Shown one piece after another: positions 17,374 to 26,464 of a stretch of 64,000 nucleotides of DNA. Each line of letters begins with the position of its first letter. Position 1 is the first letter of the stretch. A program made the translations under genes and the position numbers. Where the stretch lies: contig NZ_JAUSYH010000001.1 of assembly GCF_030816715.1 (NCBI RefSeq), positions 5,270,001 through 5,334,000 of the forward strand, in the 5' to 3' direction. The notes beneath the pieces are model-generated. The model did not search any database. It was not told the DNA's origin and saw only the letters and a list, made by a program, of their open reading frames with translations. The stretch comes from Streptomyces achromogenes. Its GTDB lineage: Bacteria; Actinomycetota; Actinomycetes; Streptomycetales; Streptomycetaceae.

Positions 17374-18438
17374 ATGACACCCTCGGAGCCCACAGAAACG
17401 CGGACAGAAGCGCGGCCGACGCAGACCGCGACGCTCGCGGAGATCGCCCGCGAGGCCGGCGTGTCGGCACCGACTGTTTCGAAGGTCCTCAACGGCCGTG
17501 CCGACGTCGCCCCCGCCACCCGCACCCGCGTCGAGGAGCTGCTGCGCACCCACGGCTACCGGCGCCGCCGCGCGGAGGCGACCCGTTCCCCCCTCATCGA
17601 CCTGGTCTTCCACGAGCTGGAGAGCGCCTGGGCGATGGAGGTCATCCGGGGCGTGGAGAACGTGGCCCGCGACGCGGGGCTGAGCGTGGTCCTCAGCGAG
17701 AGCGCCGGACGGCTCACCCCCGGGCGGACCTGGGCCGACCAGGTCGCCGCCCGTCGCCCGCACGGCGTGGTGCTGGTGCTGTCCGGGCTCGACGAGTCCC
17801 AGCGGGCGTTGCTGACCAGCCGCTCCATCCCGTTCGTGGTGATGGACCCGGCCGGCGACCCGGGCGCCGATGTGCCCTCCATCGGGGCGACCAACTGGCA
17901 GGGCGGCCTCGCCGCCACCCGGCACCTGGTGGAGCTGGGGCACCGCCGCATCGGGGCGATCAGCGGGCCGCCGCAGATGATGTGCAGCCGGGCCCGGATC
18001 GACGGCTACCGGGCCGCGCTGGAGACCGCCGGGCTGCCGGTCGAGCCGGGGCTGATCAAGACCGGCGACTTCCACCACGAGACCGGTTACCGGCTGGGCC
18101 GTGAGCTGCTCGACCGCCCGGACCGGCCCACCGCCGTGTTCGCCGGCAACGACCTCCAGGCGCTCGGCTTCTACGAGGCCGCCCGCGAACTGGGCCTGCG
18201 CATCCCCGAGGACGTGAGCGTGGTCGGTTTCGACGACCTGCCGGTCGCCCGCTGGGTCGGCCCGCCGCTGACGACGGTGCGCCAGCCGCTGACCGAGATG
18301 GCCGAGGCGGCGGCCCGGCTGGTCCTCGAACTGGGCCGGTCGCCCTCGCGCGAGGCGCCGACGTCGACGCGGGTGGAGCTCGCCACCAGCCTCGTGGTGC
18401 GCACGAGCACGGGTGCGCCGCCCGTGGCCGGAAGTTGA
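17374..18438 (+). CDS. LacI-family transcriptional regulator, probable xylan-use repressor
   Basis: A 354-residue repressor. Residues about 15-65 form the LacI helix-turn-helix and hinge (TLAEIAREAGVSAPTVSKVL), followed by a periplasmic-binding-protein-like effector domain with the usual segments RPHGVVLVLSGLD, GHRRIGAISGP, AVFAGNDLQALGF and VSVVGFDDLPVARWV. The ATG at 17374 is chosen because it gives a short tail before the HTH; upstream in-frame starts would run through the operator region. It sits between GH3 and GH10 genes, so its ligand is probably a xylo-oligosaccharide. Confidence 0.9.
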   Translation: MTPSEPTETRTEARPTQTATLAEIAREAGVSAPTVSKVLNGRADVAPATRTRVEELLRTHGYRRRRAEATRSPLIDLVFHELESAWAMEVIRGVENVARDAGLSVVLSESAGRLTPGRTWADQVAARRPHGVVLVLSGLDESQRALLTSRSIPFVVMDPAGDPGADVPSIGATNWQGGLAATRHLVELGHRRIGAISGPPQMMCSRARIDGYRAALETAGLPVEPGLIKTGDFHHETGYRLGRELLDRPDRPTAVFAGNDLQALGFYEAARELGLRIPEDVSVVGFDDLPVARWVGPPLTTVRQPLTEMAEAAARLVLELGRSPSREAPTSTRVELATSLVVRTSTGAPPVAGS

Positions 18439-18496
18439 CCTATTGACGGGTGTACCGGACGCCTCCACACTCCACCGAAGTCAATCGGTTGAACAG

Positions 18497-18509
18497 CCGA
18501 AACTTTCGG
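18497..18509. promoter_or_regulatory. Palindrome CCGAAA-C-TTTCGG over the xylanase ribosome site
   Basis: A perfect 6+1+6 inverted repeat that ends 11 bp before the xylanase ATG and overlaps its GGAGG. It shares the CGAA...TTCG half-sites of the pair at 17282-17315. A repressor bound here would block transcription into the xylanase gene. Confidence 0.6.
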
Positions 18510-18520
18510 AGGCACCCGCA

Positions 18521-19945
18521 ATGAGCTCCTCCAGAACGTCTCCCCCGGCTTCCCCCCGGACTTCTCCCGGGACTTCTCCCCGAATTTCCCCCGGGCCGTT
18601 TCCGCTGCGGACCCGGCTTGCCACCCTGGTCACCGGCGCCGCCGCCGCGGCGGCCCTGCTCGTCGCCGCTCCCCTCTCCCACGCGGCCGACACCCCGCTG
18701 CGCGACCTCGGTGCCGCCAAGGGCAAGGTCGTCGGCACCGCCGTCACCGGCTCCAAGCTCACCGGTGTCTACGGCGACATCGCCGGGGCGCAGTTCTCCT
18801 CGCTGACCCCGGGCAACGCCATGAAGTGGGGTTCGGTGGAGCCGACGCAGGGCGTGTTCAACTGGGCCGAGGCGGACCAGATCGTGGCGTTCGCCCAGGC
18901 CCACGACCAGCAGGTGCGCGGCCACACCCTCGTCTGGCACAGCCAGAACCCGAACTGGCTGACCAACGGGAGCTGGACGTCCGCGCAGCTCGGCGCCCTG
19001 CTGCAGAACCACATAGACACCGAGGTAGGCCGCTACAAGGGGAGGATCGCCGCCTGGGACGTCGTCAACGAGCCCTTCGACGAGGACGGCACCTACCGCC
19101 CGACCCTCTGGTACAACGGCCTCGGCGCCGACTACATCGCCACCGCCCTGACCCGGGCGCGGGCCGCCGACCCGGCCGCCAAGCTCTACGTCAACGACTA
19201 CAACGTCGAGGGCGTCAACGCGAAGTCGACCGCCCTGTACAACCTGGTCAAGTCGCTGAAGGAGCGGGGCGTCCCGATCGACGGCGTCGGGCTGCAGGCG
19301 CACCTGATCGTCGGTCAGGTGCCGTCCACGTTCCAGCAGAACATCCAGCGATTCGCCGACCTCGGCGTGGACGTGGCGATCACCGAGCTGGACATCCGGA
19401 TGAACCTGCCCTCCGACAGCGCCAAGCTCGCGCAGCAGAAGGCCGACTACAAGGCCGTCACCGCCGCCTGTGCCGCCGTCACGCGCTGTGTCAACCTCAC
19501 CGTCTGGGGCTTCACCGACTCCGACTCCTGGGTGGAGAGCACCTTCCCGGGGCAGGGCGCGGCGACCCCGTACGACGCGAACTACGCGCCCAAACCGGCG
19601 TACTACGGCATCTCCGAGGCGCTCGGCGGCACGACCACGCCGACGCCGACCGGCAAGTGCACGGCTGCCTACAGCGTGGGCAGCCAGTGGAACACCGGGT
19701 TCACCGGGAACGTGACGATCTCCTGTTCGGGCGCCTCGCTGTCGTCCTGGAAGGTGACCTGGTCCTACGGCGCGGGCCAGCAGATCACCCAGTCCTGGAA
19801 CGCCGTGTGCACCCAGTCGGGGGCGGCCGTGTCGTGCGCGAACGCCTCGTACAACGGGACAGTCCCGGACGGCGGTTCGGTGAGTTTCGGGTTCAACGCG
19901 AACTGGAGCGGGAGCAACCCGGCGCCCACGGTGACGCTGGGGTGA
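18521..19945 (+). CDS. Secreted GH10 endo-1,4-beta-xylanase with CBM2
   Basis: A 474-residue extracellular xylanase. An unusual Ser/Pro/Thr-rich leader of about 28 residues with repeated SPRTSP-like units precedes a Sec-type hydrophobic core (LVTGAAAAAALLVAAPLSHA, cleavage after SHA). The GH10 barrel has acid/base Glu184 in DVVNEPFDEDG and nucleophile Glu289 in VAITELDIRM. After a short Thr/Pro linker (TTTPTPTG), the C-terminal CBM2 module (from about 385) keeps Trp residues in SQWNTGF, SSWKVTW and NANWSG. It follows the LacI gene by 82 bp and has GGAGG over the start. Confidence 0.95.
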   Translation: MSSSRTSPPASPRTSPGTSPRISPGPFPLRTRLATLVTGAAAAAALLVAAPLSHAADTPLRDLGAAKGKVVGTAVTGSKLTGVYGDIAGAQFSSLTPGNAMKWGSVEPTQGVFNWAEADQIVAFAQAHDQQVRGHTLVWHSQNPNWLTNGSWTSAQLGALLQNHIDTEVGRYKGRIAAWDVVNEPFDEDGTYRPTLWYNGLGADYIATALTRARAADPAAKLYVNDYNVEGVNAKSTALYNLVKSLKERGVPIDGVGLQAHLIVGQVPSTFQQNIQRFADLGVDVAITELDIRMNLPSDSAKLAQQKADYKAVTAACAAVTRCVNLTVWGFTDSDSWVESTFPGQGAATPYDANYAPKPAYYGISEALGGTTTPTPTGKCTAAYSVGSQWNTGFTGNVTISCSGASLSSWKVTWSYGAGQQITQSWNAVCTQSGAAVSCANASYNGTVPDGGSVSFGFNANWSGSNPAPTVTLG

Positions 19946-20035
19946 CGGGGACGGTACCGCGAGATCTCCCGCGGAAGGCGCGTCCGTGAACCGTTCCTCA
20001 CACCATCCTCATAATTCGGACGTACGTTCTCTCCT

Positions 20036-21085
20036 GTGACGGGACTCGAGGAGCACGGCGAAACCGGCAGCGGAGCGGGCCGGCGGTCGAGAGCACTGAA
20101 GGCCGCCGGTCTCACCCTGGCCGCCGTCCTGGTGGTGGGCGTCGGGACGGCGGGCTGGGCCTACTGGCACCTCAACGGCAACATCAAGAGCGTCGACATC
20201 GACAACGCGCTGGGCGACGACCGCCCGGCGAAGACGGTCACCACCCCGTCGGCCTCGGCGTCCGCCGCCCCGCCGCCCACCGAGGCCGTGAACCTCCTCG
20301 TGCTGGGCTCGGACTCGCGCAGCGGCGCGGCGAACCAGGCGCTCGGCGGCGGCGACAGCACCGGCGCCCGCTCCGACACGGCGATGGTCGTGCACATCGA
20401 CGCCGGCCGCACGACGGCCACGATCGTCAGCATCCCGCGCGACACCCTCGTCACCCGGCCCTCCTGCCCGCTGCCCGACGGCGGTTCGACGGCGACGGCC
20501 TACGGAGCGATGTTCAACACCGCCTACGCGGCCGGCGGCCCGGTGTGCGCCGTCAAGACGGTCGAGTCGATCACCGGGGTCCGGATGGACCACTACGTCG
20601 AGGTCGACTTCTCCGGCTTCGCCAAGCTCGTGGACGCGCTCGGCGGGGTCACCGTCACCACCGACGAGGACATCGACGACGACGACAGCCATCTGCACCT
20701 CGCGGCCGGCACCCACCGTCTGGACGGCGCCCGGGCCCTCGCCCTGGCCCGCACCCGGCACGGCATCGGCGACGGCAGCGACCTCGGCCGCATAGGCCTC
20801 CAGCAGAAACTGGTGAAGGCCCTGCTGGAGCAGATCGCCTCCACCGACCTCCTCACCAGCCCCGCCAGGCTGTACGAGGTCGCCGACGCGGTCACCGGCA
20901 GCCTCACCACCGACACCGGTCTGGACTCGCTCGCCGAGCTGACGGAACTCGGCCGGAGCCTGAAGGGGCTGTCCGCGGGGAACGTCCGGACGGTCACCAT
21001 GCCCGTCGTGCCGGCCCCCTCCGACCCCAACCGGGTGGTCGCGCTGGAGCCGGCGGCGAGCGCGCTGTGGAAATCGCTGAAATAA
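20036..21085 (+). CDS. LytR-CpsA-Psr (LCP) family cell-wall glycopolymer ligase
   Basis: LCP enzymes attach teichoic-acid-like or other glycopolymers to peptidoglycan at the outer face of the membrane. The 349-residue protein has a short basic cytoplasmic end, one transmembrane helix (AAGLTLAAVLVVGVGTAGWA) and an outside LCP domain: VNLLVLGSDSRSG, the Arg/Asp motif in IVSIPRDTLV, the VDALGGVTV stretch and ALALARTRHGIGDGSDLGRI. The start is GTG 20036. It follows the xylanase by 90 bp and probably has its own promoter. Confidence 0.92.
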   Translation: MTGLEEHGETGSGAGRRSRALKAAGLTLAAVLVVGVGTAGWAYWHLNGNIKSVDIDNALGDDRPAKTVTTPSASASAAPPPTEAVNLLVLGSDSRSGAANQALGGGDSTGARSDTAMVVHIDAGRTTATIVSIPRDTLVTRPSCPLPDGGSTATAYGAMFNTAYAAGGPVCAVKTVESITGVRMDHYVEVDFSGFAKLVDALGGVTVTTDEDIDDDDSHLHLAAGTHRLDGARALALARTRHGIGDGSDLGRIGLQQKLVKALLEQIASTDLLTSPARLYEVADAVTGSLTTDTGLDSLAELTELGRSLKGLSAGNVRTVTMPVVPAPSDPNRVVALEPAASALWKSLK

Positions 21086-21176
21086 ATTCCGGTGAGGTGT
21101 CGATCCGGCCCGTCGCCGTTCGACGCAGGGGGGAGAGGCCGGGAAGGACCCGGCTCACCGCACCCGAGGAGTCACC

Positions 21177-21533
21177 ATGCCCCGCTACCTGTCGCTCGTG
21201 AAGATCGACGAGGCCACCGCCCCCGCCGAGGGCCCCAGCCCGGAGCTGATGCAGCGGATGGGCGAGCTGATCGAGGAGGTCACCAAGGCCGGCGTCATGC
21301 TGGAGACCGCCGGGCTGACCCCGTCCGCGCAGGGCGTCCGCGCGCACTGGGAGGGCGGGAAGATCACCCTCACCGACGGGCCCTTCACCGAGGCCAAGGA
21401 GGTCGTCGGCGGGTACGCGATCATGCAGTGCAAGGACATGGCCGAGGCCGTCGAATGGACGAAGCGGTTCCTGAAGGTGCACGAGGAGCACTGGACGGTG
21501 ACCTGCGAGGTGCGGGAGATCGCGGAAGGCTGA
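21177..21533 (+). CDS. YciI/DGPF-domain protein
   Basis: A 118-residue YCII-related protein with the DGPF motif (LTDGPFTEAKEVVGGYAIMQ), a ferredoxin-like fold. It starts MPRYLSLVKIDE after a good ribosome site (CGAGGAG). Genes of this family often lie next to group 42 ECF sigma factors, as here. Their biochemical role is unsettled; they may bind a small ligand or modulate the sigma factor. The next gene starts 68 bp downstream. Confidence 0.88.
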   Translation: MPRYLSLVKIDEATAPAEGPSPELMQRMGELIEEVTKAGVMLETAGLTPSAQGVRAHWEGGKITLTDGPFTEAKEVVGGYAIMQCKDMAEAVEWTKRFLKVHEEHWTVTCEVREIAEG

Positions 21534-21601
21534 GCGTGCGGGCTGAGCGTTCGGGCTGAGCGTTTTGGCCTGAACGGGCGCCGGGTGTTCGATGGTGAGT
21601 T

Positions 21602-23014
21602 GTGGAACGACAGCCCGCCCCGGACCCCGGCCCGCCCTCGCGCCCCGGCCCGCCCCCGGCCCCCGGCGACGCCCCGGATTCCGGCGGCGCCTCGCCTTCG
21701 CACGGCGCCTCGGACACCCGTACGGCCCATCCGGATCCCCGTACCGCCCCGGATGCGCGTACCGCTCCGGATGCGCGTACGGCCATCGAGACCGTCTTCC
21801 GTCTGGAGTCGCCCCGGGTCATCGCCGCCGTCGCCCGACTCGTGCGGGACGTCGGCGTCGCCGAGGAACTGGCGCAGGACGCCCTGGTCGCCGCGCTGGA
21901 GCAGTGGCCGCGCGACGGAGTGCCGGACCGTCCCGGCGCGTGGCTGACCACCACCGCCCGCCGCCGTGCCGTCGACCTGATCCGCCGGCGCGAGACCCAC
22001 TCCCGCAAGCTCCAGGAGATCGGCCGCGACCTGGAGACCACGACCGCCCCGCCCGACGAGCCCGCCGACCCCGACGACATCGACGACGACCTGCTCCGGC
22101 TCGTCTTCACCGCCTGCCATCCGGTGCTCTCCGCCGAGGCCCGCGTCGCCCTCACCCTGCGTCTGCTGGGCGGCCTGAGCACATCCGAGATCGCCCGCGC
22201 CTTCCTGCTCCCCGAGCCGACGGTCGCCCAGCGGATCGTGCGCGCCAAGAAGACCCTGGCGACCAGGAACGTCCCCTTCGAGGTGCCGTACGGCCCCGAC
22301 CGCGAGGCCCGGCTCGGTTCCGTCCTCGACGTCATCTACCTGATCTTCAACGAGGGGTACGCGGCCACCGCCGGCGACGACTGGCTGCGCCCGGCGCTGT
22401 GCGAGGACGCCCTGCGGCTGGGCCGGCAGCTGGCGGCGCTGATGCCGAAGGAGCCCGAGGTCCACGGCCTCGTCTCGCTGCTGGAGTTCCAGGCGTCCCG
22501 GACGGCCGCCCGCACCGCCCCCGACGGCACGCCCGTCCTGCTGAAGGACCAGGACCGCCGGCGCTGGAACCGCATGCTGATCGCGCGCGGCATCACCGCC
22601 CTCGACCGGGCCCGGAGCCTGGCGGCGGGGGCGGCCCCGGGCACGTACGCCCTCCAGGCCGCCATCGCGGCCTGCCACGCGCACGCGTACACGTACGACG
22701 ACACCGACTGGGCGGCCATCGCCACCCTGTACGGGCTGCTGGCGGCCCGGTTCCCCTCCCCGGTGGTCGAGTTGAACCGCGCGGTCGCCGTCTCGATGAC
22801 CGAGGGCCCGGCGGCCGCCCTGGCCATCGTCGACGCCCTGACGGCCGAACCCGCCCTGCGGGAGTACCACTTGCTGCCGAGCGTCCGCGCCGACCTCCTG
22901 TCCCGCCTCGGCCGCACCGCGGAGGCCCGCGCCGAGTTCGAACGGGCCGCTGCGCTGACGGCCAGCGAGCGCGAACGCCGCCTCCTGCTGCACAGGGCGG
23001 CGGCCCCGGACTGA
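21602..23014 (+). CDS. ECF42-type RNA polymerase sigma factor with C-terminal extension
   Basis: A 470-residue protein. Residues 1-60 are a Pro/Ala/Asp-rich extension with repeated DPRTAP/DARTAP units. The sigma2 domain (about 60-130) includes VAEELAQDALVAALEQWP and DLIRRRETHS; sigma4 (about 160-215) has LLGGLSTSEIARAFLLPEPTVAQRIVRAKK. The remaining 250 residues form a conserved helical, TPR-like domain (FNEGYAATAGDDWLRPALCEDALRL, LARFPSPVVELNRAVAVS-type sequence) typical of ECF42. No anti-sigma gene is present; the DGPF partner precedes it. The start is GTG 21602. It controls an unknown regulon, perhaps including its own promoter. Confidence 0.9.
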   Translation: MERQPAPDPGPPSRPGPPPAPGDAPDSGGASPSHGASDTRTAHPDPRTAPDARTAPDARTAIETVFRLESPRVIAAVARLVRDVGVAEELAQDALVAALEQWPRDGVPDRPGAWLTTTARRRAVDLIRRRETHSRKLQEIGRDLETTTAPPDEPADPDDIDDDLLRLVFTACHPVLSAEARVALTLRLLGGLSTSEIARAFLLPEPTVAQRIVRAKKTLATRNVPFEVPYGPDREARLGSVLDVIYLIFNEGYAATAGDDWLRPALCEDALRLGRQLAALMPKEPEVHGLVSLLEFQASRTAARTAPDGTPVLLKDQDRRRWNRMLIARGITALDRARSLAAGAAPGTYALQAAIAACHAHAYTYDDTDWAAIATLYGLLAARFPSPVVELNRAVAVSMTEGPAAALAIVDALTAEPALREYHLLPSVRADLLSRLGRTAEARAEFERAAALTASERERRLLLHRAAAPD

Positions 23015-23092
23015 CGGCCGCGCGGGCCGCCCCGACGACAGACGTCCCGACGGGCGGTTCGGCGGACGTCCCGACGGGCGGCCCGACCGTTG

Positions 23093-24268
23093 TCAGGCGG
23101 TGGCGGGCCTCCCGATCAGCATGGTCGGAGCGCCCGCCACCCGTGTGAGGAACACCGTCACCGCCGCGGAGCCCTGCGGCTTGGGAAGCACCTTCTTGCG
23201 CAGCTCCTCCGGCTCCACCGCAGACCCCCGCTTCTTCACGGTCAGCACGCCCACCTCCCGCTCCCGCAGCAACGCCTTCAACTTCTTGACGCCGAAGGGG
23301 AGTTGATCGGTGATCTCGTAGGCGGTGGCGTACGGCGTGGGGCGCAGTTCGTCGGCCGTGACGTAGGCGATCGTCTCGTCGACGAGCCCGCCGTCGAGCT
23401 CCCGGGCCACGTCGGCGACCAGATGGGCCCGGATGACGGCGCCGTCGGGTTCGTACAGATACCGCCCGACCGGCCGCACGTCCGGGTCGGGCAGGCCGGC
23501 CCCGAGCAGGGTGCGCGGCCCCGGCAGCAGAGTCGCCCGGACGGCTCCCGGCTCGGCGGTCCCGAACCACAGCACGGCCTCCTTCACGTCCCCGCCGTCC
23601 GAGATCCACTCGGCCTCGGCCTCGGCCGGGATCGCCTCGTGCGGCACCCCGGGCGCGATCTTGAGAGCGGCGCGCGGGGCGGCGAGGGCGGCCGCGACCG
23701 CCCACGACAGGGGAGGCGAGTACGCCTCGGGATCGAAGATGCGGCCGCGTCCGCCCCGGCGCGCCGGATCCACGAAGACGGCGTCGTAGCCGCCGGTGTC
23801 CACCTCGGTGACGTCCGCCTCCCGTACCTCGATCAGCTCGCTCAGCCCGAGCGCCTCGGCGTTCGCCCGCGCCGCCTCGGCCGCCGCCGGGTCCCGGTCC
23901 ACCGCCAGCACCCGGATGCCGGCGCGGGCGAGGGCGATCGCGTCTCCGCCGATCCCGCAGCACAGGTCGGCGACGGAGGTCACGCCGAGCGCCTTCATCC
24001 GCTCGGCCCGGTGGCCGGCGACGCTCGCCCGCGTCGACTGCTCCACCCCGTTCGGCGTGAAGAACATCCGCTCCGCGTCCCGCGCCCCGAACTTCACCGC
24101 CGCCCGCTGCCGCAGCCGGGCCTGCCCGAGGGCCGCGGAGACCAGGTCGGCGGGATGTTCACGGCGGAGCCGGGTGGCGACGGCGAGTTCGTCGGCGGGC
24201 GCGGTGCCGCGCACCGCGTCGAGGAGGGCGCGGCCCTCGGGAGTGCGCAGGGGGGCGAGGTCGTTCAC
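23093..24268 (-). CDS. Class I SAM-dependent methyltransferase with THUMP-like C-terminus
   Basis: A 391-residue protein. The N-terminal helical region is followed by a Rossmann methyltransferase core: VADLCCGIGGDAIALA (SAM motif I), VLAVDRDPAAAE and YDAVFVDPARRGGRGRIF, where DPAR takes the place of the usual NPPY/DPPY motif. The C-terminal part (ITDQLPFGVKKLKALLREREVGVLTVKKRG) matches the THUMP-like domain found in this actinobacterial family. RNA is the probable substrate but none is proven. The start is the GTG at 24268; longer extensions into the upstream intergenic sequence look unlike protein. It converges with the sigma-factor gene. Confidence 0.82.
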   Translation of the reverse strand: MNDLAPLRTPEGRALLDAVRGTAPADELAVATRLRREHPADLVSAALGQARLRQRAAVKFGARDAERMFFTPNGVEQSTRASVAGHRAERMKALGVTSVADLCCGIGGDAIALARAGIRVLAVDRDPAAAEAARANAEALGLSELIEVREADVTEVDTGGYDAVFVDPARRGGRGRIFDPEAYSPPLSWAVAAALAAPRAALKIAPGVPHEAIPAEAEAEWISDGGDVKEAVLWFGTAEPGAVRATLLPGPRTLLGAGLPDPDVRPVGRYLYEPDGAVIRAHLVADVARELDGGLVDETIAYVTADELRPTPYATAYEITDQLPFGVKKLKALLREREVGVLTVKKRGSAVEPEELRKKVLPKPQGSAAVTVFLTRVAGAPTMLIGRPATA

Positions 24269-24358
24269 CGGGTCATTGTGGGCCAGTCGGTGGACAGCGC
24301 GCCTCGGGCGGCGGTGTCGGACCGGGTTCGCCGAGGGCGACTGCGAAGATCCGGCGCC

Positions 24359-25555
24359 ATGGGACCTGTCGTACAAAATGACATGAACGGCCTCGACGGG
24401 CCGGCCCGCCGCCCCCGCACGGAATCCCACCCCGGCGCGGAATCCCACCCCGGCGCGGAAGTTCGCCGCCGTACGGGAGCCCGCCCCGGCATGCGAACCC
24501 GACCCCGTGCGGAGTCCCGGCGCCTTACGGGAGCCCAGCCCCGGGCGGGGATCCGCAGCCGCCAGGGAACCCGCAGCGCCGGAACCCGCAGCGCCGGAAC
24601 CCGCAGTGCCGGGATCCTCAGCGCCGGAATCGGCAGCGTCGGGACCCGCGCCGGGAGATTCAGAGGCCTCGTCGCCGTGCTCGCCCTGGCCGCCGTCGCG
24701 TCGGGCTGCGCGGGAGGGGGCGACGGCCGTACGACCCGTCCCGCGCCCGGGCAGCAGCCGAAGAAGGTGCCGCCGCCGGTGGCCGCGCCCGCCCGCGCCC
24801 TGTACGGCTACGCCGCCCGGCTCCGCGCCGCCCACCAGGCCCGGGTCGCCGCGGCCGGACACTGGGGTCTGAGGAAGGTCCCGCTGACGCCCCCGGCGCC
24901 GCCCGCGCGCAAACCGGAGATCACCACCCGCAAGGGCTTCGAGGTCGACGACCACGAGGAGCTCGGTCTCCCGCCGGTCTTCACCAGGGTCCCCACCGAG
25001 GACAGGGTCGTCTTCCTCACGATCGACGACGGCGCCGAGAAGGACCCGGCGTTCCTGCGCATGATGAGCGAGCTGAAGATCCCGTACACCGCCTTCCTCA
25101 GCGACTACCTGATCAAGGACGACTACGGGTACTTCAAGGAGATGCAGGACCGGGGGGCGGCCCTGAACAACCACACGCTCCACCACCCCTACCTCCCGGC
25201 CCTCTCCTACGCCCGTCAGAAACACGAGATCTGCGGGATGCAGGAGGTGATCCGCAAGCGATACGGCACCCGCCCCGCCCTCTTCCGGCCGCCCTTCGGC
25301 AACTACGACCAGGACACCCTGCGCGCCGCGAAGAGCTGCGGCGTGCGCTACGCCCCGCTCTGGGACGAGGAGGTCTTCGTCGACCACTGGGAGTACCGCG
25401 AGGGGGACCGGGACCTGCACCCCGGCGACATCGTCCTGAGCCACTTCCGGGGCCGGGGCGAGTGGAAGGGCACGATGCCCGACCTGGTCCGCCGGTTCCT
25501 GGACAAGGTCACCGCGAAGGGCTACGCGGTGGCCCGTCTGGAGGACTACCTGTGA
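24359..25555 (+). CDS. Lipoprotein polysaccharide deacetylase 1
   Basis: A 398-residue NodB-domain protein. The lipobox lies in AVASGCAG, so the mature protein should be lipid-anchored outside the membrane. The deacetylase core keeps the metal/catalytic motifs VFLTIDDGAEKD, NNHTLHHPYL and FRPPFGNYD. Before the signal core is a very long basic leader (over 100 residues) with tandem GTRSA units; the ATG at 24359 is the first in-frame start, possibly leaderless, but a later start (for example 24490) cannot be excluded. It probably deacetylates peptidoglycan or another wall glycan. The stop overlaps the next deacetylase start (GTGA). Confidence 0.82.
   Translation: MGPVVQNDMNGLDGPARRPRTESHPGAESHPGAEVRRRTGARPGMRTRPRAESRRLTGAQPRAGIRSRQGTRSAGTRSAGTRSAGILSAGIGSVGTRAGRFRGLVAVLALAAVASGCAGGGDGRTTRPAPGQQPKKVPPPVAAPARALYGYAARLRAAHQARVAAAGHWGLRKVPLTPPAPPARKPEITTRKGFEVDDHEELGLPPVFTRVPTEDRVVFLTIDDGAEKDPAFLRMMSELKIPYTAFLSDYLIKDDYGYFKEMQDRGAALNNHTLHHPYLPALSYARQKHEICGMQEVIRKRYGTRPALFRPPFGNYDQDTLRAAKSCGVRYAPLWDEEVFVDHWEYREGDRDLHPGDIVLSHFRGRGEWKGTMPDLVRRFLDKVTAKGYAVARLEDYL
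24566..24640. repeat. Five 15-bp tandem repeats in the deacetylase leader
   Basis: Units of 15 bp (consensus GGAACCCGCAGCGCC) start at 24566, 24581, 24596, 24611 and 24626; the first two are identical and the last two diverged. In frame they encode GTRSA-like pentapeptides before the signal core. An 18-bp direct repeat (ESHPGA twice) lies upstream at about 24421-24456. Confidence 0.85.
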
Positions 25556-26400
25556 AGGCGCGACGAAAGGGCGCGGGACCGGCGGCCGTCCCGGCCGTCC
25601 TCCTCGCCGCGCTGGCCGCGCTCGTCCTGACGACCCTGAGCGGCTGCGCCCAGTCCGTCGACCCGATCGAACGGCTGGGCAGGAAGGCCGCGGCCCGGGT
25701 CCACCCGGCCGGCCCGGCCGCCGGACAGCCCGCCTACCGCCGCTGGGGTCTGACGGCCCCCCTGGCCCCCGCCCCGGCCCACCCGGCCCGCTCCCTGGCC
25801 GGCAGCCCCGGAACGGCCCTCCCGCCGGTCGTGGACCATGTCCCGACCGCCGACAGGGTCGTCTTCCTCACCTACGACGACGGCGCCGAACGCGATCCCC
25901 GATTCGTCGACATGGTCCGCGAACTGCGTCTGCCGGTCAGCATGTTCCTCACCGACAGCGTGATCGGTCCCGGCTACGGCCGGCTGGCCCGGCTGCAGTC
26001 GGTCGGGGCCGGCATCCAGAACCACACCCTGGACCACCCGGCCCTGCGCGGCCTGCCCTATGCCGGCCAGCGCGCCGAGATCTGCGGCCAGCAGGACAAG
26101 CTGCGCGCCCGTTTCGGCCTGCGCCCCCGCCTCCTCCGCCCGCCCTACGGCGCCTACGACGCCACCACCCGGCGCGCCGCCGCCGACTGCGGTATCGCGG
26201 CCGTCGTCCTCTGGCGCGCCTCGATGGGCCCCACCGCCCTCACCTACGCCCACGGCCCCCACCGCCTCCACCCCGGCGACGTCATCGCCGTGGCCCCGGA
26301 CGAGACGACGGCCCCGGACCTGCGGGACCGGACGACGCGGCTCCTGCGCCAGATCCAGCAGGAGCACCTGACGGTGGCCCGCCTGGAGGACTACGTCTAG
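25552..26400 (+). CDS. Lipoprotein polysaccharide deacetylase 2
   Basis: A 282-residue paralogue of the preceding gene. The GTG at 25552 overlaps its stop and has GGAGG upstream. The signal peptide has a basic start (KARRKG), a hydrophobic core and lipobox LSGC. The NodB domain keeps VFLTYDDGAERD, QNHTLDHPAL and LRPPYGAYD, so it looks catalytically intact. The C-terminus (VARLEDYV) matches its neighbour's (VARLEDYL), pointing to a tandem duplication. The pair probably acts together on wall polysaccharide. Confidence 0.88.
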   Translation: MKARRKGAGPAAVPAVLLAALAALVLTTLSGCAQSVDPIERLGRKAAARVHPAGPAAGQPAYRRWGLTAPLAPAPAHPARSLAGSPGTALPPVVDHVPTADRVVFLTYDDGAERDPRFVDMVRELRLPVSMFLTDSVIGPGYGRLARLQSVGAGIQNHTLDHPALRGLPYAGQRAEICGQQDKLRARFGLRPRLLRPPYGAYDATTRRAAADCGIAAVVLWRASMGPTALTYAHGPHRLHPGDVIAVAPDETTAPDLRDRTTRLLRQIQQEHLTVARLEDYV

Positions 26401-26464
26401 GCCTCCTGCACAGCGCCGGGGGCGACCCGAGTCGGGCAGGCATGCGTCGGCGAGTACGAGGGGT

